Part shown: positions 11,932 through 20,663 of the stretch, in pieces
Layout of the letters: each line of letters starts with the position of its first letter
Numbering within the stretch: the stretch's first letter is position 1
DNA from: an uncultured Flavobacteriaceae bacterium
Lineage (GTDB): Bacteria; Bacteroidota; Bacteroidia; Flavobacteriales; Flavobacteriaceae
NCBI GenBank assembly: GCA_937930675.1
Contig: CALHCC010000052.1
Span: 1-48,593 of the forward strand
Reading direction: 5' to 3'
DNA length: 48,593 nucleotides
Program-made: the position numbers and the translations under genes
The notes under the pieces: generated by a model
What the model saw: only the letters and a program-made list of their open reading frames with translations
Told to the model about the DNA's origin: nothing
Database searches by the model: none

Positions 11932-13395
11932 ATGACACCTACAACTATTGCACTCATCATAGGAATTTATTTTGTTGCATTATACTTAATAGCTATTTTT
12001 ACAGGAAAAGATAATAACAACGATAGCTTTTTTAAAGCCAATAAAAAAGCTCCTTGGTACGTGGTTGCTTTTGGAATGATTGGGGCTTCGCTATCTGGCG
12101 TTACTTTTATTTCTGTGCCTGGTTGGGTAGCTACAAGCCAATTTAGTTACATGCAAGTAGTCTTTGGTTATTTTTTAGGTTATGTAACCATTGCTTATGT
12201 ATTATTGCCTATTTATTACAAATACAACATTACCTCCATCTATGGATATTTAGAACAGCGTTTTGGTAAAAACAGCCACAAAGTAGGAGCAGCTTCTTTT
12301 TTAATCTCTAGAATTTTAGGTGCTTCTTTTAGGTTGTATTTGGTAGCTACTGTACTTCAATACTTTATTTTTGATACTTGGCATATTCGGTTTGAGTTTA
12401 CGGTACTCTTTTCTGTATTATTAATTTGGATTTACACATTTAAAGGAGGTATTAAGACCATTATTTGGACAGATACATTACAAACTTTTTTTATGTTGCT
12501 AGCCTTGGTAGTTATTGGAATTACATTATGTAATAATTTAGACACTACTATACTTCAGTTTATACAATCTAAAGAATACCAACAATACAGTAAAGTATTT
12601 TATACAGACAACGTTTTAGACACTAAATACTGGTTAAAATCAGTATTAGGAGGTGCTTTTATAGCCATTGCTATGACAGGCTTAGACCAAGACATGATGC
12701 AGAAAAATTTAGCCTGTAAAAACACTAAAGAAGCCCAATGGAACATGCTATCTCTTGCTCCCTCTTTAATTATAATCAATTTTTTATTCTTAGTACTTGG
12801 AGCTTTACTTTTTACCTATGCACAAAAAAACAACATTCAAATTCCTGTAGTAGATGGCAAAACCAAAACTGATTTACTGTTTCCAGAAGTAGCCTTACAT
12901 GGAAATTTAGGAATTGCTTCCAGCATTTTATTTGTTTTAGGCCTTATTGCAGCCGCGTATTCTAGTGCAGATAGTGCACTTACTTCCCTAACCACTTCTT
13001 TTTGTATTGATTTTTTAAATCTTGAAAGTAAAGATCAAAAAGCTCAAGAAAAAATAAGAAAGCAAACTCATATTTACATGTCTATTGTTTTAGTTTTAGT
13101 AATTATCTCTTTTAAACATATATTAAACAACAATGTAATTAGCAGCTTATTAAAAGTAGCCTCTTTTACCTACGGACCACTACTAGGTTTGTTTGCTTTT
13201 GGAATTTTTACCCAACATAAAATTAAAGACAAATGGGTGTTATTTATAGCTATTCTTGCTATTATTTTTAGTTATTTTATAAACAAATACAGTCCAATTC
13301 TATTCGGTGGTTTTAAGTTTGGATACGAACTTTTAATACTTAATGGAATGTTCACATATCTAGGACTTTATATCATTAAAAACAACAATGAATAA
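11932..13395 (+). CDS. Sodium:solute symporter (SSS family)
   Basis: A 487-residue integral membrane protein with about thirteen hydrophobic segments. It has the SSF pattern: [19 protein letters not shown] early, [32 protein letters not shown], then [18 protein letters not shown] and [18 protein letters not shown]. The last two regions correspond to sodium-site helices. It imports a small solute with Na+ across the inner membrane, and the substrate is not evident. It overlaps pdxH by 8 bases. Similar SSS genes are common in flavobacteria near recR, so the position tells little about substrate. Confidence 0.9.
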   Translation: MTPTTIALIIGIYFVALYLIAIFTGKDNNNDSFFKANKKAPWYVVAFGMIGASLSGVTFISVPGWVATSQFSYMQVVFGYFLGYVTIAYVLLPIYYKYNITSIYGYLEQRFGKNSHKVGAASFLISRILGASFRLYLVATVLQYFIFDTWHIRFEFTVLFSVLLIWIYTFKGGIKTIIWTDTLQTFFMLLALVVIGITLCNNLDTTILQFIQSKEYQQYSKVFYTDNVLDTKYWLKSVLGGAFIAIAMTGLDQDMMQKNLACKNTKEAQWNMLSLAPSLIIINFLFLVLGALLFTYAQKNNIQIPVVDGKTKTDLLFPEVALHGNLGIASSILFVLGLIAAAYSSADSALTSLTTSFCIDFLNLESKDQKAQEKIRKQTHIYMSIVLVLVIISFKHILNNNVISSLLKVASFTYGPLLGLFAFGIFTQHKIKDKWVLFIAILAIIFSYFINKYSPILFGGFKFGYELLILNGMFTYLGLYIIKNNNE

Positions 13396-14035
13396 AGATT
13401 TAAGCAACTATAGAAAAACCTATCAAAAAGCAGAATTGTTAGAGAAAGACGTTCCTAACTCTCCTATGGAGCTTTTTAAAGAATGGTTTCAGCAAGCTGA
13501 AGAAAGTGAAACCAATACAGAAACCAATGCCATGAATATTTCAAGTATTGGAATCGATGGTTATCCTAAAAACAGAATTGTCCTTTTAAAAAGACTCACT
13601 GCCGATGGTTTTGTATTCTATACCAACTACAATAGCGAAAAAGGAAAAGCCATTGCCAACAATTCTAATGTTTGTGCTTCTTTTTTTTGGGAACAGCAAG
13701 AGAGACAGGTAATTGTAAAAGGGAATGCAGAAAAAATAGCCAGTACTACATCTGACACTTATTTTAACAGCAGACCTGATGGAAGCAAATTAGGAGCTTG
13801 GGCATCTAACCAAAGTGAAGTTGTAAATTCTAAAGAACAATTAGAACAAGAATTACTTAACATTACGACTGAGTTTAAAGACAAAGAAATTACAAGACCT
13901 AAACATTGGGGAGGCTATCTTATCAAACCTATTTCTATAGAGTTTTGGCAAGGAAGACCCAACCGAATGCACGACAGAATACGATATACACTATTAAATA
14001 ATTTTGACTGGAAAATTGAAAGATTAGCCCCATAA
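13388..14035 (+). CDS. pdxH: Pyridoxamine/pyridoxine 5'-phosphate oxidase PdxH
   Basis: 215 residues, matching the family length. It uses FMN and O2 to oxidise PNP or PMP to pyridoxal 5'-phosphate. Visible signatures are [28 protein letters not shown], the [19 protein letters not shown] strand, [16 protein letters not shown], and the C-terminal [16 protein letters not shown] motif and final RLAP that bind FMN and substrate. It is translationally coupled to the upstream symporter by an 8-base overlap. Confidence 0.96.
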   Translation: MNKDLSNYRKTYQKAELLEKDVPNSPMELFKEWFQQAEESETNTETNAMNISSIGIDGYPKNRIVLLKRLTADGFVFYTNYNSEKGKAIANNSNVCASFFWEQQERQVIVKGNAEKIASTTSDTYFNSRPDGSKLGAWASNQSEVVNSKEQLEQELLNITTEFKDKEITRPKHWGGYLIKPISIEFWQGRPNRMHDRIRYTLLNNFDWKIERLAP

Positions 14036-14052
14036 CACATTTTAAACAGATC

Positions 14053-14541
14053 ATGAAAACAATATACATCGTAAGACATGCTAAATCTTCTTGGGAATAT
14101 AAAGGAATTGAAGATATCGATAGGCCTTTAAAAAAACGAGGAATTAAAGATGCCTATTTAATAGCCAATGCGTTAAAAGATAATATCGCTAAACCTGATA
14201 CATTTATTGCTAGCTGTGCAAATAGAGCTCTACATACAGGAATTATTTTTTGCAATGTACTAGGTTTTCCTATGGCAAATTTGAAAATTAACAAATCTTT
14301 GTATAGTTTTAGTGATGGGTATTTGGTAAAAACTATCAAAGCATTAGATGATGCTTACGACTCTGCCATTGTGTTTAGTCACGACCACGGAATTAATACC
14401 TTTGTAAATTCTTTTGGAAACAAACCCATTCCCCACGTTCCTACCTGTGGAGTAATTGGAATTCAGTTTGACACAGAACACTGGAAAAACATTAAATCTG
14501 GTAAAACAATTTTACAAGAGTTTCCAAAACACCACAAATAA
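14053..14541 (+). CDS. SixA-like histidine phosphatase
   Basis: A 162-residue member of the histidine phosphatase (phosphoglycerate mutase-like) superfamily. The catalytic RHG-type motif is IYIVRHAKSSWEY, with a second catalytic His in VFSHDHGINTFVN. The length and the RHAKSSW motif resemble SixA, which removes phosphate from phosphohistidine. It follows pdxH by 17 bases and precedes ppx by 33 bases, probably in one transcript. The true substrate here is unknown. Confidence 0.85.
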   Translation: MKTIYIVRHAKSSWEYKGIEDIDRPLKKRGIKDAYLIANALKDNIAKPDTFIASCANRALHTGIIFCNVLGFPMANLKINKSLYSFSDGYLVKTIKALDDAYDSAIVFSHDHGINTFVNSFGNKPIPHVPTCGVIGIQFDTEHWKNIKSGKTILQEFPKHHK

Positions 14542-14574
14542 TATTTATTAAATTTATAAAAACGATTTACTATT

Positions 14575-15471
14575 TTGATTAAAATTAACAAGTATGCAGC
14601 TATAGATATAGGTTCTAACGCGGTTAGACTTTTAATTATGGATGTGATTGAAAAAGAGGATAAGAACGTTAAATTTAAAAAATCTGCATTGGTACGTGTT
14701 CCTATTCGTTTAGGAGAAGACACCTTTGTAAAAGGTGAAATTTCTAACAAAAATATTGATAGATTAACCGATGCCATGAATGCTTTTCAGTTGTTAATGA
14801 GCGTGCATGGTGTAAAAACCTACAAAGCCTGTGCAACATCGGCCATGAGAGATGCTGCAAACGGAAAAGAATTAATTAAAACCATTCTTAAAAAAACAGG
14901 AGTTAAAATTGATATTATTGATGGTAAAGTAGAAGCCAAAATTATTGCAGCTACAGATTTAAGTGAACTACTAGATAGTAGTAAATCTTATTTATATGTA
15001 GACGTAGGTGGAGGTAGTACAGAAATGACCATTTATAAAAAAGGGAAAATTAGCGAATCTAAATCCTTTAAAATGGGAACGGTTAGAATGTTAAACCAAA
15101 AAGATTTGTTAAAATCGGAATGGGAAGATATGAAAGAATGGGTAAAAGAACATACGCAGGACATTAAAAATATCTCGCTAATTGGTTCCGGTGGTAACAT
15201 TAATAAAATCTACAAAATGTCTGGTAGAACAGATGGGTCTCCATTGTCTTATATTTATATGAAAGCAAATTATAAATATTTAAAAACCATGAGTTATACC
15301 GAACGTATTTCTGAACTGAATTTAAATGAAGATAGAGCGGATGTTATTATCCCTGCGACTAAAATATACTTATCTGCTATGAAATGGTCCGAATCAAAAA
15401 AAATATACGTGCCTAAAATTGGTTTGGCAGATGGTATTGTAAAAAGTTTGTATGCAGGTATTATTCAATAA
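14575..15471 (+). CDS. ppx: Ppx/GppA-family exopolyphosphatase (TTG start)
   Basis: A 298-residue actin-fold phosphatase hydrolysing polyphosphate or pppGpp. Phosphate-1 motif YAAIDIGSNAVRLLI, ATSAMRDAANG, phosphate-2 motif YLYVDVGGGSTEMTIYKKG and LIGSGGNINKIYKMSG are present. It lacks the C-terminal HD-type domain of long E. coli Ppx, matching the short two-domain class. The frame begins at TTG; the next in-frame ATG would delete the phosphate-1 motif, so the TTG or a nearby non-ATG start is required. Its end overlaps the cyclophilin gene by 20 bases. Confidence 0.88.
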   Translation: MIKINKYAAIDIGSNAVRLLIMDVIEKEDKNVKFKKSALVRVPIRLGEDTFVKGEISNKNIDRLTDAMNAFQLLMSVHGVKTYKACATSAMRDAANGKELIKTILKKTGVKIDIIDGKVEAKIIAATDLSELLDSSKSYLYVDVGGGSTEMTIYKKGKISESKSFKMGTVRMLNQKDLLKSEWEDMKEWVKEHTQDIKNISLIGSGGNINKIYKMSGRTDGSPLSYIYMKANYKYLKTMSYTERISELNLNEDRADVIIPATKIYLSAMKWSESKKIYVPKIGLADGIVKSLYAGIIQ

Positions 15472-16216
15472 ATATCGCATTATTTATTACCTGTTGGTTA
15501 TTGCATTTTTATGCACAAACTGCACTACCCCTACTAAAAAAGAAACAAAGCCTGTAAACAAACCTATTGTTAAAAAACAAGCAGTGCGTGTTCCTAAAAA
15601 AACCTTGCAAGAAATTAAAGATTCTTTATTGGCTACCCTACCCAAAAAGAAGCTGATTGTAAAAGACGTAATTAATCATAAAAACGTTCGAAGCTTTTTT
15701 TTAGAGTATGGAAGAAAAAATCCGGAAACAAAACTATTACTTAAAACTCGATTAGGAAACATTCATATTACACTATATAAAGAAACTCCATTACACAGAG
15801 CTAGTTTTATCTATTTAATTAAAAATGGATACTATAACAAAACCTGTTTTCATAGAATTGTAAAAGATTTTATTATACAAGGGGGCTGGTCCGAAAAGCC
15901 CATTGTAGACACCTATAGAATACAACTAAACAATTACAAATTACCTCCTGAATTTAGAAAAGGGGTTATTCACAAACGTGGAGCTTTGTCTGCTACCAGA
16001 AGGTGGGTAAATAATCCTGGTAAAAAATCAAGCCCGTTTGAGTTTTTTATTATGCAAACCAGTGTAGATTGCTCTCATTTAAACAACGAACATACTGTTT
16101 TTGGACAAGTAACCAAAGGTTTTCATGTAATTGATAAAATTGCCAACGTAAAACTCGACGGAAATACCGAATGGCCAGAAGTTGATGTAGATATTGAATT
16201 TGAAATCCTTAAATAA
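15452..16216 (+). CDS. Cyclophilin-type peptidyl-prolyl isomerase, membrane-anchored or secreted
   Basis: 254 residues. An N-terminal hydrophobic segment (about 8-22) ends in AFLCTNCTTP. One of the cysteines may be lipidated, though neither context is a textbook lipobox. A Lys/Thr-rich linker follows, then the cyclophilin domain from about residue 95: TRLGNIHITLYKETPLHRASFIYL, FHRIVKDFIIQGG (catalytic Arg and Phe), and EFFIMQTSVDCSHLNNEHTVFGQV. It should assist folding of exported proteins in the periplasm. Its start lies inside the 3' end of ppx, suggesting coupled translation. Confidence 0.88.
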   Translation: MQVLFNKYRIIYYLLVIAFLCTNCTTPTKKETKPVNKPIVKKQAVRVPKKTLQEIKDSLLATLPKKKLIVKDVINHKNVRSFFLEYGRKNPETKLLLKTRLGNIHITLYKETPLHRASFIYLIKNGYYNKTCFHRIVKDFIIQGGWSEKPIVDTYRIQLNNYKLPPEFRKGVIHKRGALSATRRWVNNPGKKSSPFEFFIMQTSVDCSHLNNEHTVFGQVTKGFHVIDKIANVKLDGNTEWPEVDVDIEFEILK

Positions 16217-16222
16217 TTACCT

Positions 16223-16687
16223 ATGAATTTATTAGAATTTAAAAACCAATTAATTAAATTAAACTCCTTAAGTTTTGAACTTCCTAACGGAGAATTAGTG
16301 CCCGAACATTTTCATGTTACAGAAGTAGGAAAAATAACCAAGCATTTTATTGACTGCGGAGGTGTGGAAAGAAAAGAAGAAGTTGTTAATTTTCAGTTAT
16401 GGCAAGCCGATGATTACAACCATAGATTACATCCTGAAAAATTGTTACATATTATTGAATTGTCTCAAGAAAAACTAGCTATCAATACTAATTTAGCCAT
16501 TGAAGTGGAATATCAAGGACAGACGATCGGTAAATATGGTATTGAGTTTAACAACAATCGTTTTGTACTTACCAGTACACTTACCGCTTGTTTAGCAGAA
16601 GATGCTTGTGGTATCCCTGAAAAAAAGCCTAAAGTAAACATGGCAACCATTCAAAACAGCTGTGCTCCTGGATCTGGATGTTGTTAA
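16223..16687 (+). CDS. DUF6428-like protein with cysteine-rich tail
   Basis: A 154-residue cytoplasmic protein. It shows PEHFHVTEVGKITKHFIDCGG and VNFQLWQADDYNHRLHPEKL, which I associate with DUF6428. It ends in a cysteine-rich CAPGSGCC. In other Bacteroidota relatives sit beside arsenical-resistance genes (arsR, arsC, acr3), but none of these is present here; the gene follows the cyclophilin by 6 bases. The terminal Cys cluster and conserved His/Cys could bind a metal or metalloid. The family name is from memory and the function is unknown. Confidence 0.6.
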   Translation: MNLLEFKNQLIKLNSLSFELPNGELVPEHFHVTEVGKITKHFIDCGGVERKEEVVNFQLWQADDYNHRLHPEKLLHIIELSQEKLAINTNLAIEVEYQGQTIGKYGIEFNNNRFVLTSTLTACLAEDACGIPEKKPKVNMATIQNSCAPGSGCC

Positions 16688-16690
16688 ATA

Positions 16691-16757
16691 AAAGTTGAAT
16701 CGTTTCATTGTTTAGTTCTTTAAATTAATAAACGATTTAACAAAAAAGCAGATGTAC
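16691..16757 (+). repeat. Intergenic repeat copy R1 (short form)
   Basis: Near-identical to segments at 35.8 and 47.6 kb. The arms GTTGAATCGTTT (16693-16704) and AAACGATTTAAC (16730-16741) form a 12-bp stem with one G-T pair, followed by AAAAAAGCAGATGTA. The 5' palindrome module seen in the other two copies is missing here. It lies just after the DUF6428-like stop codon and before the terminator. Confidence 0.7.
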
Positions 16758-16786
16758 TGTAGTACTGTACAATCAATTAGCATAAA

Positions 16787-16819
16787 AAAATCCCATCATA
16801 GTAATTATGATGGGATTTT
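16787..16819. terminator. Bidirectional terminator
   Basis: A 14-bp perfect inverted repeat, AAAATCCCATCATA and TATGATGGGATTTT, with a 5-base loop. It lies between the plus-strand DUF6428-like gene and the minus-strand small membrane ORF. Confidence 0.88.
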
Positions 16820-16836
16820 ATATATCGAAAATTTTA

Positions 16837-16998
16837 TTATTTCTGCTTTTTAGCCTGCATTTTTAATTTAATATTTTCTATTACCGTACCTGTAATCCAA
16901 TAAGGAACTACAAATGTTAATAAAAATATTAACAACCAAAAACCTGCAGTAAATACAAATAAGAAAGCTAAAAATCCTGAGAATTGAGAAATATCCAT
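16837..16998 (-). CDS. Small membrane protein, 53 residues
   Basis: This is not in the ORF track. The minus frame from ATG 16998 to TAA 16837 encodes MDISQFSGFLAFLFVFTAGF, then a very hydrophobic stretch through VVPYWITGTVIEN, and a basic tail KLKMQAKKQK. One long or two short membrane segments with a positive C-terminal tail indicate an inner-membrane microprotein. It sits downstream of lysC on the same strand and immediately before a terminator, which supports a real transcript end. I do not recognise a family. Confidence 0.6.
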   Translation of the reverse strand: MDISQFSGFLAFLFVFTAGFWLLIFLLTFVVPYWITGTVIENIKLKMQAKKQK

Positions 16999-17079
16999 TT
17001 TATGTTAATCTTTTGTTCGTGAGTTTCTTTGTGGCAAAAATAAAGTTTTTTTGCTTTCCTCACACAAATTTTATCTTAA

Positions 17080-18399
17080 TTATTTAAATACACCTTTATT
17101 TAGAGCCACTAAAGCTTCTTTTTTATGTTGGGTACTAATTACCAAAGAAACATTGTAGTTAGACCCTCCGTAAGATACCATTCTAATAGGTATGTTAGAC
17201 AAACTACTAAAAATAGCAGTTCCTGCTCCTGTTCTTTGTTCTGAAAAATCTCCAGCCAAGCACACAATACTTAAATCAGTATCTACCTCTACAGAGCCTA
17301 TTTCTTGTAATTCCGCTACAATTTCATCTAAATGTGTTGTATCATCTATGGTAATAGAAACAGCTACTTCAGAAGTGGTAATCATATCAATAGAAGTTTT
17401 GTATTTTTCAAATACTTCAAAAACCCCTTTTAAAAATCCATAAGCCATTAACATTCTAAACGACTTAATTTTAATAGCCGTAATACCGTCTTTGGCAGCA
17501 ATGGCTCTTACTCCATTAGGAACTTCACAATTTTTAATAATGGTTCCTGGAGCATCGGGTTCAAACGTGTTTTTTAACAAAACAGGTACGTTTGCTTTTC
17601 TTGCAGGAATTACCGATTGCGGGTGTAATATTTTTGCTCCAAAATAAGCCAACTCAGCCGCTTCATCAAACGAAATTTCTTTTAAAGAGAAAGTGCTATC
17701 TACAAAACGAGGATCGTTGTTGTGCATTCCATCAATATCGGTCCAAATTTGAATTTCTTCTGCAACAATAGCAGCTCCAATTAAAGAAGCGGAATAGTCA
17801 GACCCACCTCTTTTTAAATTGTCTATAGCTCCTTTGTGGCTGTTACAAATGTATCCTTGTGTTACAAATATTTCAGTATCGGGATGATTCTTAATAATTT
17901 CTCCGTAAGCTTCTGTAATTTTAGGAATTACAGGTTCGTTAGCTTCATCAATTTCCATAAAATCAAAAGCAGAAACTAAAGTAGCCTTTGTTCCTACTTC
18001 TTTTAAATGAAAATTAAATAAGTTGGTAGATAAAATCTCTCCTTGAGCCACAATGTTTTTTTCTATTTGAGCAGCTTCTAAGTCCGTCCCAATATGTCCT
18101 CTTAGAAACTCAAATCTATCAGAAATTAAAGCAATTGCTTCTTTTTGATGTGCTTCATCTGCCAACAATTCGTTAACAACCTCCACATACTTACCGATCA
18201 ACTCATCAATAAACTCGTTTGCTTCTTTTTCTTGTTCCCCAGTAATATATTCTGCTACTTTGTGCAACGCATTTGTTGTACCTGACATTGCAGACAATAC
18301 CACCGTTTTTTTGCCTTTAATATTTCTTACAATATTAGCAACTTCTTTAATACTCTTTGGGCTCCCTACAGAAGTTCCTCCAAATTTTAATACTTTCAT
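17080..18399 (-). CDS. lysC: Monofunctional aspartate kinase
   Basis: Phosphorylates aspartate, the first step to Lys, Thr, Met and diaminopimelate. The kinase domain starts MKVLKFGGTSVGSP and includes VLSAMSGTTNAL, TQGYICNSHKGAIDNLKRGGSDYSAS and the IWTDIDGMHNNDPRFV region. Two C-terminal ACT domains follow (about residues 300-435). The track ORF begins 19 codons earlier at 18456, but those codons lack family similarity. ATG 18399 places the conserved KFGGTS at the usual position, giving 439 residues. It is divergent from an ACT-like gene. Confidence 0.95.
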   Translation of the reverse strand: MKVLKFGGTSVGSPKSIKEVANIVRNIKGKKTVVLSAMSGTTNALHKVAEYITGEQEKEANEFIDELIGKYVEVVNELLADEAHQKEAIALISDRFEFLRGHIGTDLEAAQIEKNIVAQGEILSTNLFNFHLKEVGTKATLVSAFDFMEIDEANEPVIPKITEAYGEIIKNHPDTEIFVTQGYICNSHKGAIDNLKRGGSDYSASLIGAAIVAEEIQIWTDIDGMHNNDPRFVDSTFSLKEISFDEAAELAYFGAKILHPQSVIPARKANVPVLLKNTFEPDAPGTIIKNCEVPNGVRAIAAKDGITAIKIKSFRMLMAYGFLKGVFEVFEKYKTSIDMITTSEVAVSITIDDTTHLDEIVAELQEIGSVEVDTDLSIVCLAGDFSEQRTGAGTAIFSSLSNIPIRMVSYGGSNYNVSLVISTQHKKEALVALNKGVFK

Positions 18400-18548
18400 A
18401 AATCTTAATTCTAGTTCTAGTTGTAATTTTAATGTTAAAAACACGTCTTTAAACATTAAGAATGCAAAGGTTTGATAAATGTGTTATCTGAACAAAAAAA
18501 TAATAATATCTTTACATCTTAATACGAATTGTTAAAATTTGAACACGT

Positions 18549-19208
18549 ATGAAAACCATACAAGAATCCGTAGAAGGAATCATTAGAAAAACCCCCTTTT
18601 TAGAGGAGGCATTAAACGATAAATTAATCAATGTTTCTTCGTTAGCAAGGGTAATACAGCCTGATGTTGAAAACGATTTAAACAAAGAGGTAAAATCGGG
18701 AGCAATTATGATGGCAATCAACAGACTGTCTCCTTCTAGTATTTTAAAAATCAGAAAAAACATCAAAAAAATTACCTTAACGTTAGGAGATTTTATTGTT
18801 CGTTCTGACCTAGGTAATTTTACTTACAAAAATACACCTACACTAATTAAGCGTATCTCTGATTTGATTAGAGAATTTGGAGAGGACAAAGATTACTTTT
18901 TTACGATTTCTCAAGGTATTTTTGAGACCAATATTATTACCAGTAAAAAACTACACAATAAAATAGAAGATATTTTTAAAACAGAATTGTTACTTTCTTC
19001 TGCAAAAGAACTGGCTTCTATTACTATTAAGTTACCAAAATCTAATTCTGAGCAATCTGGAATTTATTATTTTATCTTAAAACAATTGGCTTGGGCAGAC
19101 ATTCCTGTACAAGAAATTATATCTACTACACACGAAATTACAATTGTGGTAAAGGAAGAAGACATTAATAAAACCTTTTCTATTTTAATTGATATGAAGA
19201 AAAATTAA
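18549..19208 (+). CDS. ACT-like protein related to aspartate kinase regulatory region
   Basis: A 219-residue protein without a kinase domain. The C-terminal half (about 145-215) reads SITIKLPKSN, then YYFILKQLAWADIPVQEIISTTHEITIVVKEEDINKTFSILI, which has the pattern of an ACT domain from aspartate kinase. The N-terminal half is helical, with a repeated-looking VEGIIRKTPFLEEAL / VIQPDVENDL segment and no recognised domain. It is transcribed away from lysC across a 149-base spacer, so it may sense an amino acid or partner with LysC. Function is inferred from fold and position only. Confidence 0.55.
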   Translation: MKTIQESVEGIIRKTPFLEEALNDKLINVSSLARVIQPDVENDLNKEVKSGAIMMAINRLSPSSILKIRKNIKKITLTLGDFIVRSDLGNFTYKNTPTLIKRISDLIREFGEDKDYFFTISQGIFETNIITSKKLHNKIEDIFKTELLLSSAKELASITIKLPKSNSEQSGIYYFILKQLAWADIPVQEIISTTHEITIVVKEEDINKTFSILIDMKKN

Positions 19209-19222
19209 CGTTTTTTACTCCT

Positions 19223-19271
19223 CCATAAAAAAAGCCCAAAACAATTAAATTGTTTTGGGCTTTTTTTATGG
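19223..19271. terminator. Very long bidirectional terminator
   Basis: A perfect 24-bp inverted repeat around one base; the arm contains AAAAAAAGCCCAAAACAATT. The seven-A and seven-T flanks provide U tracts both ways. It separates the convergent ACT-like gene and TPR gene. Confidence 0.92.
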
Positions 19272-19285
19272 GTTATTACTATTAA

Positions 19286-20647
19286 TTATGGAACTCTAAC
19301 AGTTTCGTTAATCCAACATCCTACAGTATAACTATCTCCAGATTTTACTCCAGAATCGTTATTAAATATTAATTTTTTACTAGGTTGGTTTGCTTTGTAA
19401 GACTTTGCTAATCTTGATGCATACACCTCAATACTTGGATCTACTCTAGAACCTTTTAACGCGTATTTCTCTGCAACCACATAGGTCATACGTTTTTCAA
19501 ACTCTCCTTTACCACAACTATTAGCTGCTCCAGCATAGGCAGTAGCTATTAACGTATATGCTCTTCCTAAGTTAGGCTTTACAGCAATGGCTTTTTTAGC
19601 ATAAGAAACCGCTTTGGCCTTTTGACCTCTCTTTTTAAAGATAGTAGCTACTTTATATAAGTTTTTTGCTTTTTTAACAGGATCTGTTTCTTGTTCAATG
19701 GCCTTTTCAAAGAATGAAATTGCTTTTACAGTTTCTCCCTTATCCATTAAAATACCTGCATACAATACAGAAGCTTCTGGAGAAGGATCTACTTCTTGAT
19801 ACATCCCTACCAATTTAGCGTATAAAGGATCTTTTGTACAATCTTTCTTAAACATACGATTAATTGCTCTTGTTAACCATTGTTTTTCTGTTTTATGTGC
19901 TTCAAATTGCTCATTGTATAAAGGCACTAAATAATCACAGGTAGAAATTTCTTCTAATCGCTTATCTAAAAGACCTTCTACTTGACCTAAAGCTTTAGAG
20001 TTTTGTCTGCTTCCTTTTAATTTTCTTTTTTCTGATGAAATTAACTCTTGTCCAGCATCTTCTTTAGCTTGTAACTCCTGAACTACTTTTAAGTATCCTT
20101 CTACTTTTTTGTTCATTGCCTCAACAGTTACATCGTAGGTATTAAACACTAATTGTAAGTTGTTATCTTTATTTCTTTCTACTACCTCATTAAAGAAATA
20201 AATAATAGAACCTACTCCTAGTTTTGTAGGGTCTATTTTAAATGCTTGTTCGTAGTGACTGTAAACTTCTTGCTTGTCTCCACCTGTATCTTGTAAAAAC
20301 TTAGCATAATCGTTGTGCGCTTTTGCAGGATTTTCATTCGGATAAAATTCAAAACGTTTTTTAAACATTTTATTTCCAGTAGCTACAATACTTTGTTTTT
20401 GTTCTGGAGTCCCTTTTTTTAAGATTCTTTTCACCAAATCTCCTCCATATCTATATATGTTAGCAGATAAGTTAGGACTATTATTTAAACACCATTCTAA
20501 ATTTTTAATAGCAGAATCGTAATTTTTAGTTTTAATATCTGTTTTTAACATGTTGTAATGCAAAGATGCTTCTTGTTTAGAAGCTTGCCCCATTACCATA
20601 AAAACTGAAAATACAGTAGTAAATAATGTAATTAATTTTGTTTTCAT
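19286..20647 (-). CDS. Secreted TPR-repeat protein
   Basis: 453 residues. A signal peptide (about 1-20, ending VFMVMGQ) is followed by tetratricopeptide-like helices, clearest at about 290-385: ASVLYAGILMDKGETVKAISFFEKAI, AKNLYKVATIFKKRGQKAKAVSYAKKAI, and KPNLGRAYTLIATAYAGAA. It ends in a short beta-like region, GDSYTVGCWINETVRVP. It is the third gene of the coaX operon, 16 bases after the barrel gene. TPR proteins in this setting are probably periplasmic scaffolds of an envelope complex. No specific function is recognised. Confidence 0.85.
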   Translation of the reverse strand: MKTKLITLFTTVFSVFMVMGQASKQEASLHYNMLKTDIKTKNYDSAIKNLEWCLNNSPNLSANIYRYGGDLVKRILKKGTPEQKQSIVATGNKMFKKRFEFYPNENPAKAHNDYAKFLQDTGGDKQEVYSHYEQAFKIDPTKLGVGSIIYFFNEVVERNKDNNLQLVFNTYDVTVEAMNKKVEGYLKVVQELQAKEDAGQELISSEKRKLKGSRQNSKALGQVEGLLDKRLEEISTCDYLVPLYNEQFEAHKTEKQWLTRAINRMFKKDCTKDPLYAKLVGMYQEVDPSPEASVLYAGILMDKGETVKAISFFEKAIEQETDPVKKAKNLYKVATIFKKRGQKAKAVSYAKKAIAVKPNLGRAYTLIATAYAGAANSCGKGEFEKRMTYVVAEKYALKGSRVDPSIEVYASRLAKSYKANQPSKKLIFNNDSGVKSGDSYTVGCWINETVRVP

Positions 20648-20663
20648 TGTTTGATTATTATAT

